From: Akkermansia sp.
Lineage (GTDB): Bacteria; Verrucomicrobiota; Verrucomicrobiia; Verrucomicrobiales; Akkermansiaceae
DNA: 11,119 nt
Reading direction: 5' to 3'
NCBI GenBank assembly: GCA_020047775.1
Contig: JAIFNK010000317.1
Location: 1 to 11,119 of the forward strand
Shown: positions 1 to 6,509 of the stretch, one piece after another
How the letters are laid out: every line of letters starts with the position of its first letter
Numbering within the stretch: position 1 is the first letter of the stretch
Program-made: the position numbers and the translations under genes
The notes under the pieces: generated by a model
The model's input: the letters and a program-made list of their open reading frames with translations, nothing else
Databases searched by the model: none
What the model was told of the DNA's origin: nothing

Positions 1-26
1 ATTCCTGATTTTTATTGATTTCGATT

Positions 27-44
27 TTTCAGTAAATTCTGAAA
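27..44. promoter_or_regulatory. Candidate GbsR operator (copy 1)
   Basis: This is a perfect inverted repeat, TTTCAG-N6-CTGAAA, lying just beyond the stop codon of the GbsR-like gene. It matches the site at the regulator's own start at 16 of 18 positions. It could control a minus-strand gene that begins left of the window. A 6-bp hairpin at the end of the regulator transcript is the alternative reading, but the near-identical copy at the promoter side favours a protein-binding site. Confidence 0.5.
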
Positions 45-65
45 GATTGTGCGAAATTTTTTTAC

Positions 66-596
66 TCAACCGAGCAGTTTGGTCGCCAGTTGGAGGGCGA
101 ATCCATGTTTCATGGCTGAGATGCGATCGGCCATCTTCGAGGCGAACCCGACGAAGTCCTGGAGCGCGCGCATTTGTTCGTGGAAGGCCTTCCCCTCCGG
201 AGTCTCGATGCCTTCACTCTCCGTAGCGCACTTGTCGAGAATCGCCAGGGCCGGTTCGATTTCGCGGCGTTTCCGCTCGCGGGCGACGATGGTAAAAATG
301 CTCCAGACGTCTTTCTCCGCCTCGAAAAACTCACGCCGCTCGCCCTTCTTGACGACCACGCGGATCAACCCCCATGCGACGAGTTCCTTGAGATTCGAGT
401 GGGCGTTGCCGCGGCTGATCTCGAGATTCTCCATCACCTCATCCGTCGTCATCGGCTGCGGAGCGGTCATCAGCAGCGCGTGAATCTGCGCCATCGTCCG
501 GTTGATTCCCCACTGGGTTCCGAGCGCCCCCCACTGGGAGACGAACTCGTCTCTCGCCTGTTTGAGCCTTTCAGCTTCCGTGTTCACGGTTTTCAA
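66..596 (-). CDS. GbsR/MarR-family winged-helix transcriptional regulator
   Basis: This 176-residue protein resembles the GbsR branch of the MarR superfamily (COG1510), which are cytoplasmic DNA-binding repressors of membrane, osmolyte or transport genes. The winged helix spans about residues 33-95. The recognition-helix region ISRGNAHSNLKELVAWGLI (60-78) and the wing VVVKKGERREFFEAEKDVW (80-98) are typical. Residues 104-176 form the helical dimerisation part. Length is normal for the family. Translation most likely starts at TTG (594-596), because the same frame hits a stop at 618-620 and has no ATG or GTG between; GTG at 585-587 is the alternative. No good Shine-Dalgarno is visible. An 18-bp inverted repeat overlaps this start and a near copy lies just past the stop, suggesting autoregulation and control of a neighbour outside the window. 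The effector is unknown. Confidence 0.88.
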   Translation of the reverse strand: MKTVNTEAERLKQARDEFVSQWGALGTQWGINRTMAQIHALLMTAPQPMTTDEVMENLEISRGNAHSNLKELVAWGLIRVVVKKGERREFFEAEKDVWSIFTIVARERKRREIEPALAILDKCATESEGIETPEGKAFHEQMRALQDFVGFASKMADRISAMKHGFALQLATKLLG

Positions 597-610
597 TAAA
601 TACTGAAAAC
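589..610. promoter_or_regulatory. Candidate GbsR autoregulatory operator (copy 2)
   Basis: The core TTTCAATAAATACTGAAA (591-608) is a near-perfect inverted repeat. The symmetry extends one more pair or two outward (G589/C610, T590/A609), with one mismatched arm pair (596/603). It overlaps the TTG start of the minus-strand GbsR-like gene, a position where a bound regulator would block initiation. It shares 16 of 18 core bases with the site at 27-44. Confidence 0.55.
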
Positions 611-1136
611 TCGAAAACTACAACCTGGAATTTCGTTGCCACCCAAATTTTTTTGGCCCTACCGGCAAAACTCCCGGTTTGTAAAAAACATTCCGAGAGT
701 CAGGGAACATCCATGGAAACGATCAAATCCAGAAGCCCCGGACGGCATCCATGGATTCGGGTGGCTCATTTTCAATTCACCGGACTCCACATTCATCTCA
801 CCCAACTGCCCGGCATGCCGGCGATCCGCACTCGATTCACCGCCGGGCGACGCGTGGGCTCTTGTGAATTCGGGCGAGCAGATTGGCCCGGCACTTGCTT
901 AGCATCCGAGTGACAGGGGCGTTGTGCCCAAAAACCCAACAACCCACAGATCCTCCCCTATGAATCGTCTTCGCGTTCCCAAGCGCGGCTGGAAATCCCA
1001 CCACTCATTTTCCTCAATCCTGATGGCGACGGGAAAATCGCAGGGGGATGACCGGGCCCTCGAAATTTCTCGCAGCCCAGCTTGCCACTTTCAAAGTGAT
1101 GAAAGTCCGTGAGGAATCCGCCCGTTGATTCCCCGA
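611..1136. other. Intergenic region without a convincing gene
   Basis: About 520 bases separate the GbsR-like gene from the GH57 gene. Short open frames here do not translate into protein-like sequence. The best of them is a 66-codon frame, ATG at 713 to TGA at 911-913, with AGGGA six bases upstream of the ATG; its product matches nothing I recognise and is rich in R, H, P and T. Other structure includes the palindrome CCGGCATGCCGG (810-821), two copies of the octamer TCCATGGA (710-717 and 748-755), and a 13-base palindrome CACTTTCAAAGTG (1086-1098) just ahead of the GH57 gene. No tRNA, riboswitch or known small RNA is recognised. Confidence 0.5.
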
Positions 1137-1154
1137 ACCCCCACCCCCACCCCC
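1137..1154. repeat. Three tandem ACCCCC hexamers; G-quadruplex motif on the minus strand
   Basis: Three perfect copies of ACCCCC end eight bases before the GH57 ATG. Together with CCCC at 1131-1134 they give four C runs of four or five bases, separated by 3, 1 and 1 bases. On the minus strand, the template for GH57, this is a G4-G5-G5-G5 tract with very short loops, a strong G-quadruplex motif. Such a short tandem repeat can also change copy number by slippage. Confidence 0.85.
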
Positions 1155-1162
1155 AAAACCCA

Positions 1163-2359
1163 ATGCCCGACGTCTGCCTCTACTTCCAAGTCCACCAGCC
1201 GAACCGGTTGCTGTCCTACGACTTCTTCCGCATCGGCGAAAACGCGGCCTATGAGGACGAGGCGATGAACCGCGGGATCCTCAGCAAGGTCGCCGAAAAA
1301 TGCTACCTGCCCGCCAACCGCATCTTCAAGCGGCTCATCGACCAAAACGATGGCCGCTTCCGCATCGCGCTTTCGATCAGCGGCACCGTCATCGAACAAA
1401 TGGAGCGCTACCGACCGGACGTGCTCGAGTCGTTCCAGGAACTCGTCGCCTCCGGCGGCGTCGAGCTGCTCGCGGAGACTTACTACCACTCACTCGCCTT
1501 CGTGCACTCCAACAAGGAGTTCGACCGCCAGGTGGAAATGCATTTGCAGAAACTCGAGGAAGTCTTCTCCGTCAGGCCGCGCGTCTTCCGCAATACCGAG
1601 CTGATCTACAACGACACCATCGCCGCCAAGGCCGAGACCATGGGCTTCGACGGCATCATCGCCGAGGGCGTCGAGAGGAACCTCAACGGCCGCTCGCCCA
1701 ATTTCCTCTACCGCGCACCCGCCACCGCGCGCATCAAGACGCTGCTGCGGAACATCCCTCTATCCGACGACATCGGCTTCCGCTTCTCCGACCCCGCATG
1801 GCCCGAGCATCCGCTCACCGCGGAAAAATTCGCCCAATGGCTCGCCGAGTGCGAGGGCGACGTCGTGAACCTCTTCATGGACTACGAAACCATCGGCGAG
1901 CACCACTGGGACGAGTCCGGGATTTACAAATTCTGGGAAGCCATCCCCGAGGCGCTCATCGAGGCCGGCCTGCAATGGGTCACCCCCACCGAAGCCGTGG
2001 AACTCTACCGCGCGTCCCGCGAATACCACTGCGGCTCCATCACCTCCTGGGCCGACGCCGAGCGCGATCTATCCGCCTGGATGGGCAATGTCATGCAGCA
2101 GGAAGCCATCGCCAAGGTCCACCGCCTCGAACAGGAAATCCTCGCCGTCAATGACCCGGACCTCACCGACACCTGGGCGAAAATGCAAACCTCGGACCAC
2201 TTCTACTGGATGGCCACCAAGGGCGGCACCGACGGCAGCGTGCACAAGTATTTCACGCCCTATCCAAGTCCCCACGACGCCTACATCTACTTCATGAATG
2301 TCCTGGACGACCTCCAGATCCGCCTCCGCCGCGCGCAGGAGCGGAAGGTGCTGGTGTAG
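1163..2359 (+). CDS. Glycoside hydrolase family 57 (alpha-amylase/glucanotransferase-like)
   Basis: The 398-residue product is a cytoplasmic GH57 enzyme, a retaining family acting on alpha-glucans such as glycogen and maltodextrins. The five family motifs are visible in order: HQPNR (11-15), ELLAETYYHS (101-110), FRNTEL (142-147) with predicted nucleophile E146, FMDYETIGEHHW (238-249) with predicted acid/base D240, and the ITSWADAERDLSAWMGN segment (293-309). About 400 residues fits the short GH57 group annotated as alpha-amylases. The exact activity (amylase, 4-alpha-glucanotransferase or branching) cannot be read from sequence alone. I chose ATG 1163 because the family homology begins at once (PDVCLYFQVHQP). 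GTG 1109 in the same frame would add 18 residues encoded by a C-rich tract. No Shine-Dalgarno precedes either start. No glycogen genes are adjacent in the window. Confidence 0.9.
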   Translation: MPDVCLYFQVHQPNRLLSYDFFRIGENAAYEDEAMNRGILSKVAEKCYLPANRIFKRLIDQNDGRFRIALSISGTVIEQMERYRPDVLESFQELVASGGVELLAETYYHSLAFVHSNKEFDRQVEMHLQKLEEVFSVRPRVFRNTELIYNDTIAAKAETMGFDGIIAEGVERNLNGRSPNFLYRAPATARIKTLLRNIPLSDDIGFRFSDPAWPEHPLTAEKFAQWLAECEGDVVNLFMDYETIGEHHWDESGIYKFWEAIPEALIEAGLQWVTPTEAVELYRASREYHCGSITSWADAERDLSAWMGNVMQQEAIAKVHRLEQEILAVNDPDLTDTWAKMQTSDHFYWMATKGGTDGSVHKYFTPYPSPHDAYIYFMNVLDDLQIRLRRAQERKVLV

Positions 2360-2671
2360 TCATGTGCGGCTAGTGGTTAGTAAAATTAAAAGTGACGGTT
2401 GGGGAGACTGCGAAGCATCCATGGGGAGCACACGCGCCTCGCGTGTTGTCTTTGGCGCCCTCGCCGGAGACGTGCGTTTCAGGCCATTCCACGTGATTTT
2501 CAACGCGGGCGTCAAGCCGCAGCTTCACGCGATCATCAAGATTCAGGACGAGAGTCGTCACAGGAGGGCAACGTAGTGAAATTACCCACGTTTTCAAGGA
2601 GCTAAGCCGGTTCCAAAATTCCCTACACTTTTTTGTCCGTTTTTCCGCAGGGGGTGGCACTAGTTTCATGA
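2360..2671. other. Intergenic region with a tandem-hairpin element
   Basis: About 310 bases lie between the GH57 stop and the sigma-fusion start. The left half holds two consecutive hairpins, listed separately. The right half (about 2480-2600) shows no gene. Just before the sigma gene are T-rich blocks around 2629-2645 (TTTTTTGTCCGTTTTT) and a purine-rich AGGGGGTGG (about 2649-2657), which is rather far from the ATG for a Shine-Dalgarno. No promoter with convincing -35 and -10 boxes is visible. Open frames on either strand look like translated non-coding DNA. Confidence 0.55.
2424..2468. repeat. Tandem-hairpin interspersed repeat (candidate)
   Basis: Hairpin 1 is ACACGCG-CCT-CGCGTGT (2430-2446), a perfect 7-bp stem. 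Hairpin 2 has a GGCG/CGCC stem (2454-2465) that can be extended by G-T wobbles and a T-A pair to 2451-2468. Both share a GCG-CC(C)T-CGC core. This paired-hairpin pattern resembles short intergenic repeats I associate with Verrucomicrobiota genomes, which often give spurious peptides such as STRASRV. There is no strong T-tract, so a plain intrinsic terminator fits less well, although it sits about 70 bases after the GH57 stop and could help end that transcript. Confidence 0.5.
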
Positions 2672-4636
2672 ATGCCGAACGCTTCCGAAAAGACCGATCA
2701 GTCGTTGCTGGACGATTTCGTCCACCGCAGCGATGAGTCCTCGTTCGCGGAGCTGACGCGGCGGCATCAGGCGATGGCGTTTGCGGCGGCTTACCGGATC
2801 TGTGGCGACCGCGCGGAGGCGCAGGACATCCTGCAGCAGGCGTTGATCGTCCTGGCTAGACGGGCGGGCGAGCTCGGCGAAGTCCGTTGCCTGAGCGCCT
2901 GGCTGCACCGGGTCGTCATTCTGGAAGCAAAAAAAGCACGGCGGAAATCCCATCACCGGAGGGTGCGTGAAACCATGGCCTATCAGATGAACGGACCGTC
3001 GCGGGAGGAGCCGGATTTCGCACCGGAGCTGGACCTGTCCCTGAACGCGATGGGCGAGAAGGACCGGGAAGTGCTGACGCTGCACTATCTGGAGGGCCAC
3101 ACGTTCAAGTCCATCGAACAGCGCTTGGGCGGGACGGCGGATGCCTGGCAGAAGCGCAGCGTGCGGGCACTGGAGAAACTCGCGGACAAGTTGCGAAGCC
3201 GCGGCGTGACGGTCTCGACCGTGGCACTGGGCGCGTATTTTGTCAGTGCGAGGGCGGAGGCGGGAGTCGCGGCGTCGTTTTTGGATTCGATCACGCGGCA
3301 GGCGCTCGACGAGGGGGCGAAGAGCGCGGCGCGCACATTGGGGAAAACAGCCATTTTACTTACCATGAAAACAGGAATCGCGATCAGTCTTACCAGCGGC
3401 GTTCTGCTCGCCTACGGGTGGGGAATCGTCACGCGGGAAAATCCAGTCACCCCGGCGGCGGCCGGCGCGGAGGCGCGGTCGGAAGCGGGACCGGAGACGG
3501 AACCGGCGCTGCGTGACAAGCGCGACCGGGGCTTCTCACTGGAGCTGGTGAGGCAGGCGGTGAGCGAATACGACGGCGCGGAAAAACCGGATCCGCTGGC
3601 GGAAAGCCGGTTGAGGGCTCTCATGTTCCTGGTCCCTCAGAAGGATCTGGAGGAGGTTTTCCAGATATTGGTGGCCACCAAGGATCACCGGCGGTTCGAG
3701 CAGGTGGTCGGCGCGTTGTTTGGAAGTTGGGCGGAGCGCGATCCGGCGGCGGCGCTGGCGCGGGCGAAAGAAGCGGGGGATTTTTCCTATCAGGCAAGAC
3801 GGGCGGTAATGGTGACGTGGCTGAACCAGGATCCCGAAGGCGCGCTGGTGGTCATGCTGGCGGACAAGTCGAACGATGACCGGGGCTTTCTCACCGAATT
3901 CGTCACCTATCAGTGCGAGCGAAAACCCCAGGAAGCAGCGCTGTTGGTGGACCGGGTCGCGAAGGATTGGCCCGAGGCGGACCGGCCGTTGTTCGAACGG
4001 GTGGCGAAACTCTGGTCGCGCACCAACGCGCTTGCCGCCGGCGATTGGGTAGCTTCCTATCCGGACGAGGAGGTGAAGGGGAAGCTTCTCAAGGCAATCT
4101 CCAAGGACGTGGCGAAAATCCGCGGCTTTGACGGGCTGGCGATCGCCAACCACATCACGGACGAAAAAGCGCGGCAAGAGGCCCGCAACGACGCGATCTA
4201 CTGGTGGGCGGTCACCTGCGGAGGTATTTCCCTGATCCCGGGCGAGGCCAAACCGGTCCGCGATATTTCCGGCGGATTCCCCGACGACTGGACCAGCGAG
4301 AACATCCGGACCTTCGCCTTCGCCACGATGGTCAATTACTCGAAAAACCTGCCGGATCTGCTCAGGATCGCGAAGGACGACAGCCAGCGGATCCTGATTT
4401 ACGAAGGTGCCGTCAAGGGCTCCGGCTGGAGCAATCCCGCCGCGGTGTCGGAGGCGGCGGAGCAATTGCCCGATAGCTTCGCGGACACGCCTGAGGGGAA
4501 GAAAACGTTGAAGGTTTTCGTCCGTCGCTGGAGCGAAATGGATGCGGCAGGGGTGAAAACCTGGCTGTCCCGACAATCGCCCGGCCCGAAGACGGACATC
4601 ATGCGCGCTGAACTGGAAACGGAGGGCGCGAAGTGA
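2672..4636 (+). CDS. ECF-type sigma factor fused to a membrane segment and helical-repeat domain
   Basis: This 654-residue protein starts with an ECF-like sigma-70 core. Region 2 is about residues 22-95 (FAELTRRH, the DILQQALIVLARR helix, SAWLHRV and a basic KKARRKSHHRR stretch). Region 4 is about 118-175 (DREVLTLHYLEGHTFKSIEQ, then RSVRALEKLADKL). Two hydrophobic stretches follow: a weak one at 180-193 and a stronger one at 226-253. The remaining 400 residues are helical, with units of the form W-x3-D-P-x-x-A at W353, W383, Y413 (degenerate), W448 and W620; the first three are spaced exactly 30 residues apart. Sigma factors with long C-terminal extensions are known in Planctomycetes and Verrucomicrobiota. 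I infer that the extension senses a signal or tethers the sigma factor. Topology is uncertain, since one or two membrane passes are possible. An in-frame ATG at 3365 (Met232, MKTG) could start a separate anchored product. The stop overlaps the next gene's GTG, implying coupling. Confidence 0.85.
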   Translation: MPNASEKTDQSLLDDFVHRSDESSFAELTRRHQAMAFAAAYRICGDRAEAQDILQQALIVLARRAGELGEVRCLSAWLHRVVILEAKKARRKSHHRRVRETMAYQMNGPSREEPDFAPELDLSLNAMGEKDREVLTLHYLEGHTFKSIEQRLGGTADAWQKRSVRALEKLADKLRSRGVTVSTVALGAYFVSARAEAGVAASFLDSITRQALDEGAKSAARTLGKTAILLTMKTGIAISLTSGVLLAYGWGIVTRENPVTPAAAGAEARSEAGPETEPALRDKRDRGFSLELVRQAVSEYDGAEKPDPLAESRLRALMFLVPQKDLEEVFQILVATKDHRRFEQVVGALFGSWAERDPAAALARAKEAGDFSYQARRAVMVTWLNQDPEGALVVMLADKSNDDRGFLTEFVTYQCERKPQEAALLVDRVAKDWPEADRPLFERVAKLWSRTNALAAGDWVASYPDEEVKGKLLKAISKDVAKIRGFDGLAIANHITDEKARQEARNDAIYWWAVTCGGISLIPGEAKPVRDISGGFPDDWTSENIRTFAFATMVNYSKNLPDLLRIAKDDSQRILIYEGAVKGSGWSNPAAVSEAAEQLPDSFADTPEGKKTLKVFVRRWSEMDAAGVKTWLSRQSPGPKTDIMRAELETEGAK

Positions 4637-5448
4637 AGGTCTTGATCTACGCGGCGGCGCTGTTTCTTGGTGTCCTGATAGGAGCCTTGCTGGTTCAAAC
4701 GGCAAATCCCTCTCAACCCGGCTCAACGGCTTCGCAAATCACAGGAACAGAAAGACCCCCCCGGCCGCCGGAACCCGTGGGTGTCAGCATCAGCCGGATG
4801 ATTTCCGCGGAGTCCACCGCGATGAACGAGGACGTGCCTATCAACAAGGCGTTTGATGTTCTTTTCGCCGAGCGGAAAAGCCCGATGCGCACCCGCGCGT
4901 TTCTGAAAAACCGAATCCAAATGATGACGGACGACCAGCTCACCCAGGCGTTGTTGAACGGAGACGTGCAGTCGCCGGCGGAGCTCAAGGAGGTCGCACA
5001 AAGACTGGCGAAGGAAGATCCGCAGGGGACATTCAACCGCCTTGAAGCGCTGCAGCTCCGGATTTACGGCATGGAAAACTCTTATACCTTCGGTGACGCC
5101 TTGCTCCAGACCTGGGCCGATGCGGACGCCGTGGCGGTCATGAACCGCCTGAAGAAAATGAAGCGCGGCGGAGCCCAGCAGGATTGGTCGCTGCGGTTCA
5201 GCGGCTATTGGGCGATGATCGATCCCGCCGCCGCGGCCCGGAATTTCAACGATCTCATCTATCTGCGGAACATGCAGGTGCAGGGCGACATGGCTTTCAC
5301 CACTCACCGTTACGCCGAGGAAATCGTGAAGTCCTGGAAGCAGAAAGACGAGGATGCCATGCGGGACTACGTCGGGAATCTACCGGCGGGCGGTGAGCGG
5401 GATGCATTTGAAAATGCCGTTAAAAAGCTGGATGAGCTGAAGCGGTAG
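4633..5448 (+). CDS. Membrane-anchored helical-repeat protein, partner of the sigma fusion
   Basis: The 271-residue product opens with MKVLIYAAALFLGVLIGALL, a single N-terminal membrane segment or uncleaved signal (residues 3-21). A proline-rich linker (about 25-50) and a helical domain follow. The domain carries the same signature as the extension of the upstream sigma protein: W161-x3-D165, W193-x3-D197-P198 and W235-x3-D239. It is therefore probably anchored in the inner membrane with its domain outside. The GTG start at 4633-4635 overlaps the preceding TGA at 4634-4636, which indicates translational coupling and matched production. I do not recognise a named family. A regulator or ligand-binding partner of the sigma fusion is the simplest inference. 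The gene is followed by a 9-bp hairpin. Confidence 0.75.
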   Translation: MKVLIYAAALFLGVLIGALLVQTANPSQPGSTASQITGTERPPRPPEPVGVSISRMISAESTAMNEDVPINKAFDVLFAERKSPMRTRAFLKNRIQMMTDDQLTQALLNGDVQSPAELKEVAQRLAKEDPQGTFNRLEALQLRIYGMENSYTFGDALLQTWADADAVAVMNRLKKMKRGGAQQDWSLRFSGYWAMIDPAAAARNFNDLIYLRNMQVQGDMAFTTHRYAEEIVKSWKQKDEDAMRDYVGNLPAGGERDAFENAVKKLDELKR

Positions 5449-5452
5449 CCCG

Positions 5453-5475
5453 TCGGTAAATTCTTCATTTACCGA
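5453..5475 (+). terminator. Hairpin after the sigma operon (terminator or attenuator)
   Basis: TCGGTAAAT and ATTTACCGA form a perfect 9-bp stem around the loop TCTTC, starting four bases after the stop of the second sigma-operon gene. The following bases (AGTTCTCG) lack a T run, so it is not a textbook intrinsic terminator. It may instead stabilise the upstream mRNA end or be a protein-binding palindrome ahead of the GNAT-VOC gene. Confidence 0.4.
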
Positions 5476-5502
5476 AGTTCTCGCGTGGATCAATTTCACC
5501 GC

Positions 5503-6444
5503 ATGAATATGTTCAACATCCGTCCCTATCAGTTGGAAGACATTGATGAAGTCTATGCCGCCGCGGATGAATCCCGGGAACACATCGCCAAGTGGATGGG
5601 ATGGATGACTCCGGACTATTCGCGGGAGCATGCCGCGAAGTGGGTGGAGCATGCGGTTGATTCCTGGGATCGCGGCGAGGCCTACGAACAGCTGGTTGTC
5701 GATCCGGTGGACGGATCCATCGTCGGTGCGTGCGGCCTCAATGGTGTGAATCGCGTCAACGGGGTTTGCAATCTGGGATACTGGGTGCGGTCGTCACGGC
5801 TCGGCCAGGGCGCGGCGCGGCAGGCGGCTTTGCTGTTGCGCGATTTCGGTTTCGGAACGGTGGGATTGAACCGGTTGGAGATCGTCGTGGCTGATGGAAA
5901 CACTTTCAGCCGGAAGGTCGCGCAGAGCACCGGTGCCGTTTACGAAGGTCTCCAACAGCTGCGGCTGAAGGTGGGTGACATCGCCCATGACTCGCACATG
6001 TATGCCCTGCTGAATCCGGCGGCGAAACGACCGGATCGTGCAACCGCCGTGCGACCTTCACCGAAACTGGGGACGGTCAATTGGATCGACATGATCGTAA
6101 ACGACCCGGACCGCGTGTCGCGCTTCTACACGGAAGTGCTAGGCTTATCGCGAGAGCCGGTCCCGGAGGATGCGGACCACACGTCCTATGCACTCCACAA
6201 CGACTCCGGCGACGAGGTCCTGGGAATCTGCGATGAAGCGGTCTTCCCGGACTGGGTGCGGGGATGGCTTCCCTACATCGACATCGGGGATTTTGAGGAA
6301 AGAGTGGCGAAAGTGGTAGAAGCAGGCGGCGTGATTCTGAAGGAAATGAGAATGGACTATCGATGGAAGGGGCAGCGGTTTTGCCTGGTCAAGGATCCGT
6401 CCGGAGCGCCGGTGATGTTGTGTGAAGCGGGTCCGCAGGGTTAG
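5503..6444 (+). CDS. GNAT acetyltransferase fused to a VOC (glyoxalase-like) domain
   Basis: The 313-residue product has two cytoplasmic domains. Residues 4-170 are a RimJ/RimL-type GNAT N-acetyltransferase: an FNIRPYQLEDIDEVY start, the acetyl-CoA-binding segment around RLGQGAARQAAL (99-110), and a GLNRLEIVVADGNTFSRKVA helix region (121-140). Residues 191-308 form a vicinal-oxygen-chelate module: VNWIDMIVNDPDRVSRFYTE at the start, then LGL, and DPSGAPVMLCE at the end. The usual first metal ligand (His or Gln) seems to be replaced near W194, so metal-dependent catalysis is doubtful and a binding role, as in resistance-type VOC proteins, is plausible. The start is either ATG 5503 or ATG 5509; GTG 5485 would add six residues. 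None has a clear Shine-Dalgarno. The substrate is unknown. Confidence 0.82.
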   Translation: MNMFNIRPYQLEDIDEVYAAADESREHIAKWMGWMTPDYSREHAAKWVEHAVDSWDRGEAYEQLVVDPVDGSIVGACGLNGVNRVNGVCNLGYWVRSSRLGQGAARQAALLLRDFGFGTVGLNRLEIVVADGNTFSRKVAQSTGAVYEGLQQLRLKVGDIAHDSHMYALLNPAAKRPDRATAVRPSPKLGTVNWIDMIVNDPDRVSRFYTEVLGLSREPVPEDADHTSYALHNDSGDEVLGICDEAVFPDWVRGWLPYIDIGDFEERVAKVVEAGGVILKEMRMDYRWKGQRFCLVKDPSGAPVMLCEAGPQG

Positions 6445-6474
6445 AGGTTTGGAGAATCCCGCCGAATCTTCATC

Positions 6475-6504
6475 TTGCCACGGAGTGGAGCCCGTCTCTA
6501 GCAT
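6475..6504 (+). promoter_or_regulatory. Candidate sigma-70 promoter for the third repeat protein
   Basis: TTGCCA (6475-6480, five of six to the -35 consensus) and TAGCAT (6499-6504, four of six to the -10 consensus) are separated by 18 bases. The -10 box ends five bases before the ATG at 6510, which would place the transcription start at or next to the start codon, so the mRNA would be leaderless or nearly so. Confidence 0.35.
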
Positions 6505-6509
6505 GCGGA

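Noticed and set aside
924..1112. 62-codon frame upstream of GH57
   Set aside because: It has no ribosome-binding site, no recognisable family and a non-coding composition.
1109..1162. 18-residue N-terminal extension of GH57 from GTG 1109
   Set aside because: It encodes a Pro/His-rich stretch from the ACCCCC tract. Family homology starts right at ATG 1163.
2370..2669. 99-codon minus-strand frame in the gap before the sigma gene
   Set aside because: It runs through the hairpin repeat and has the composition of translated non-coding DNA, with no promoter or domain.
3536..4726. 396-codon open frame antisense to the sigma-fusion gene
   Set aside because: It is a high-G+C shadow of the real gene. 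The translation is rich in R, P, H and G with no domain, while the plus strand has clear sigma and repeat motifs.
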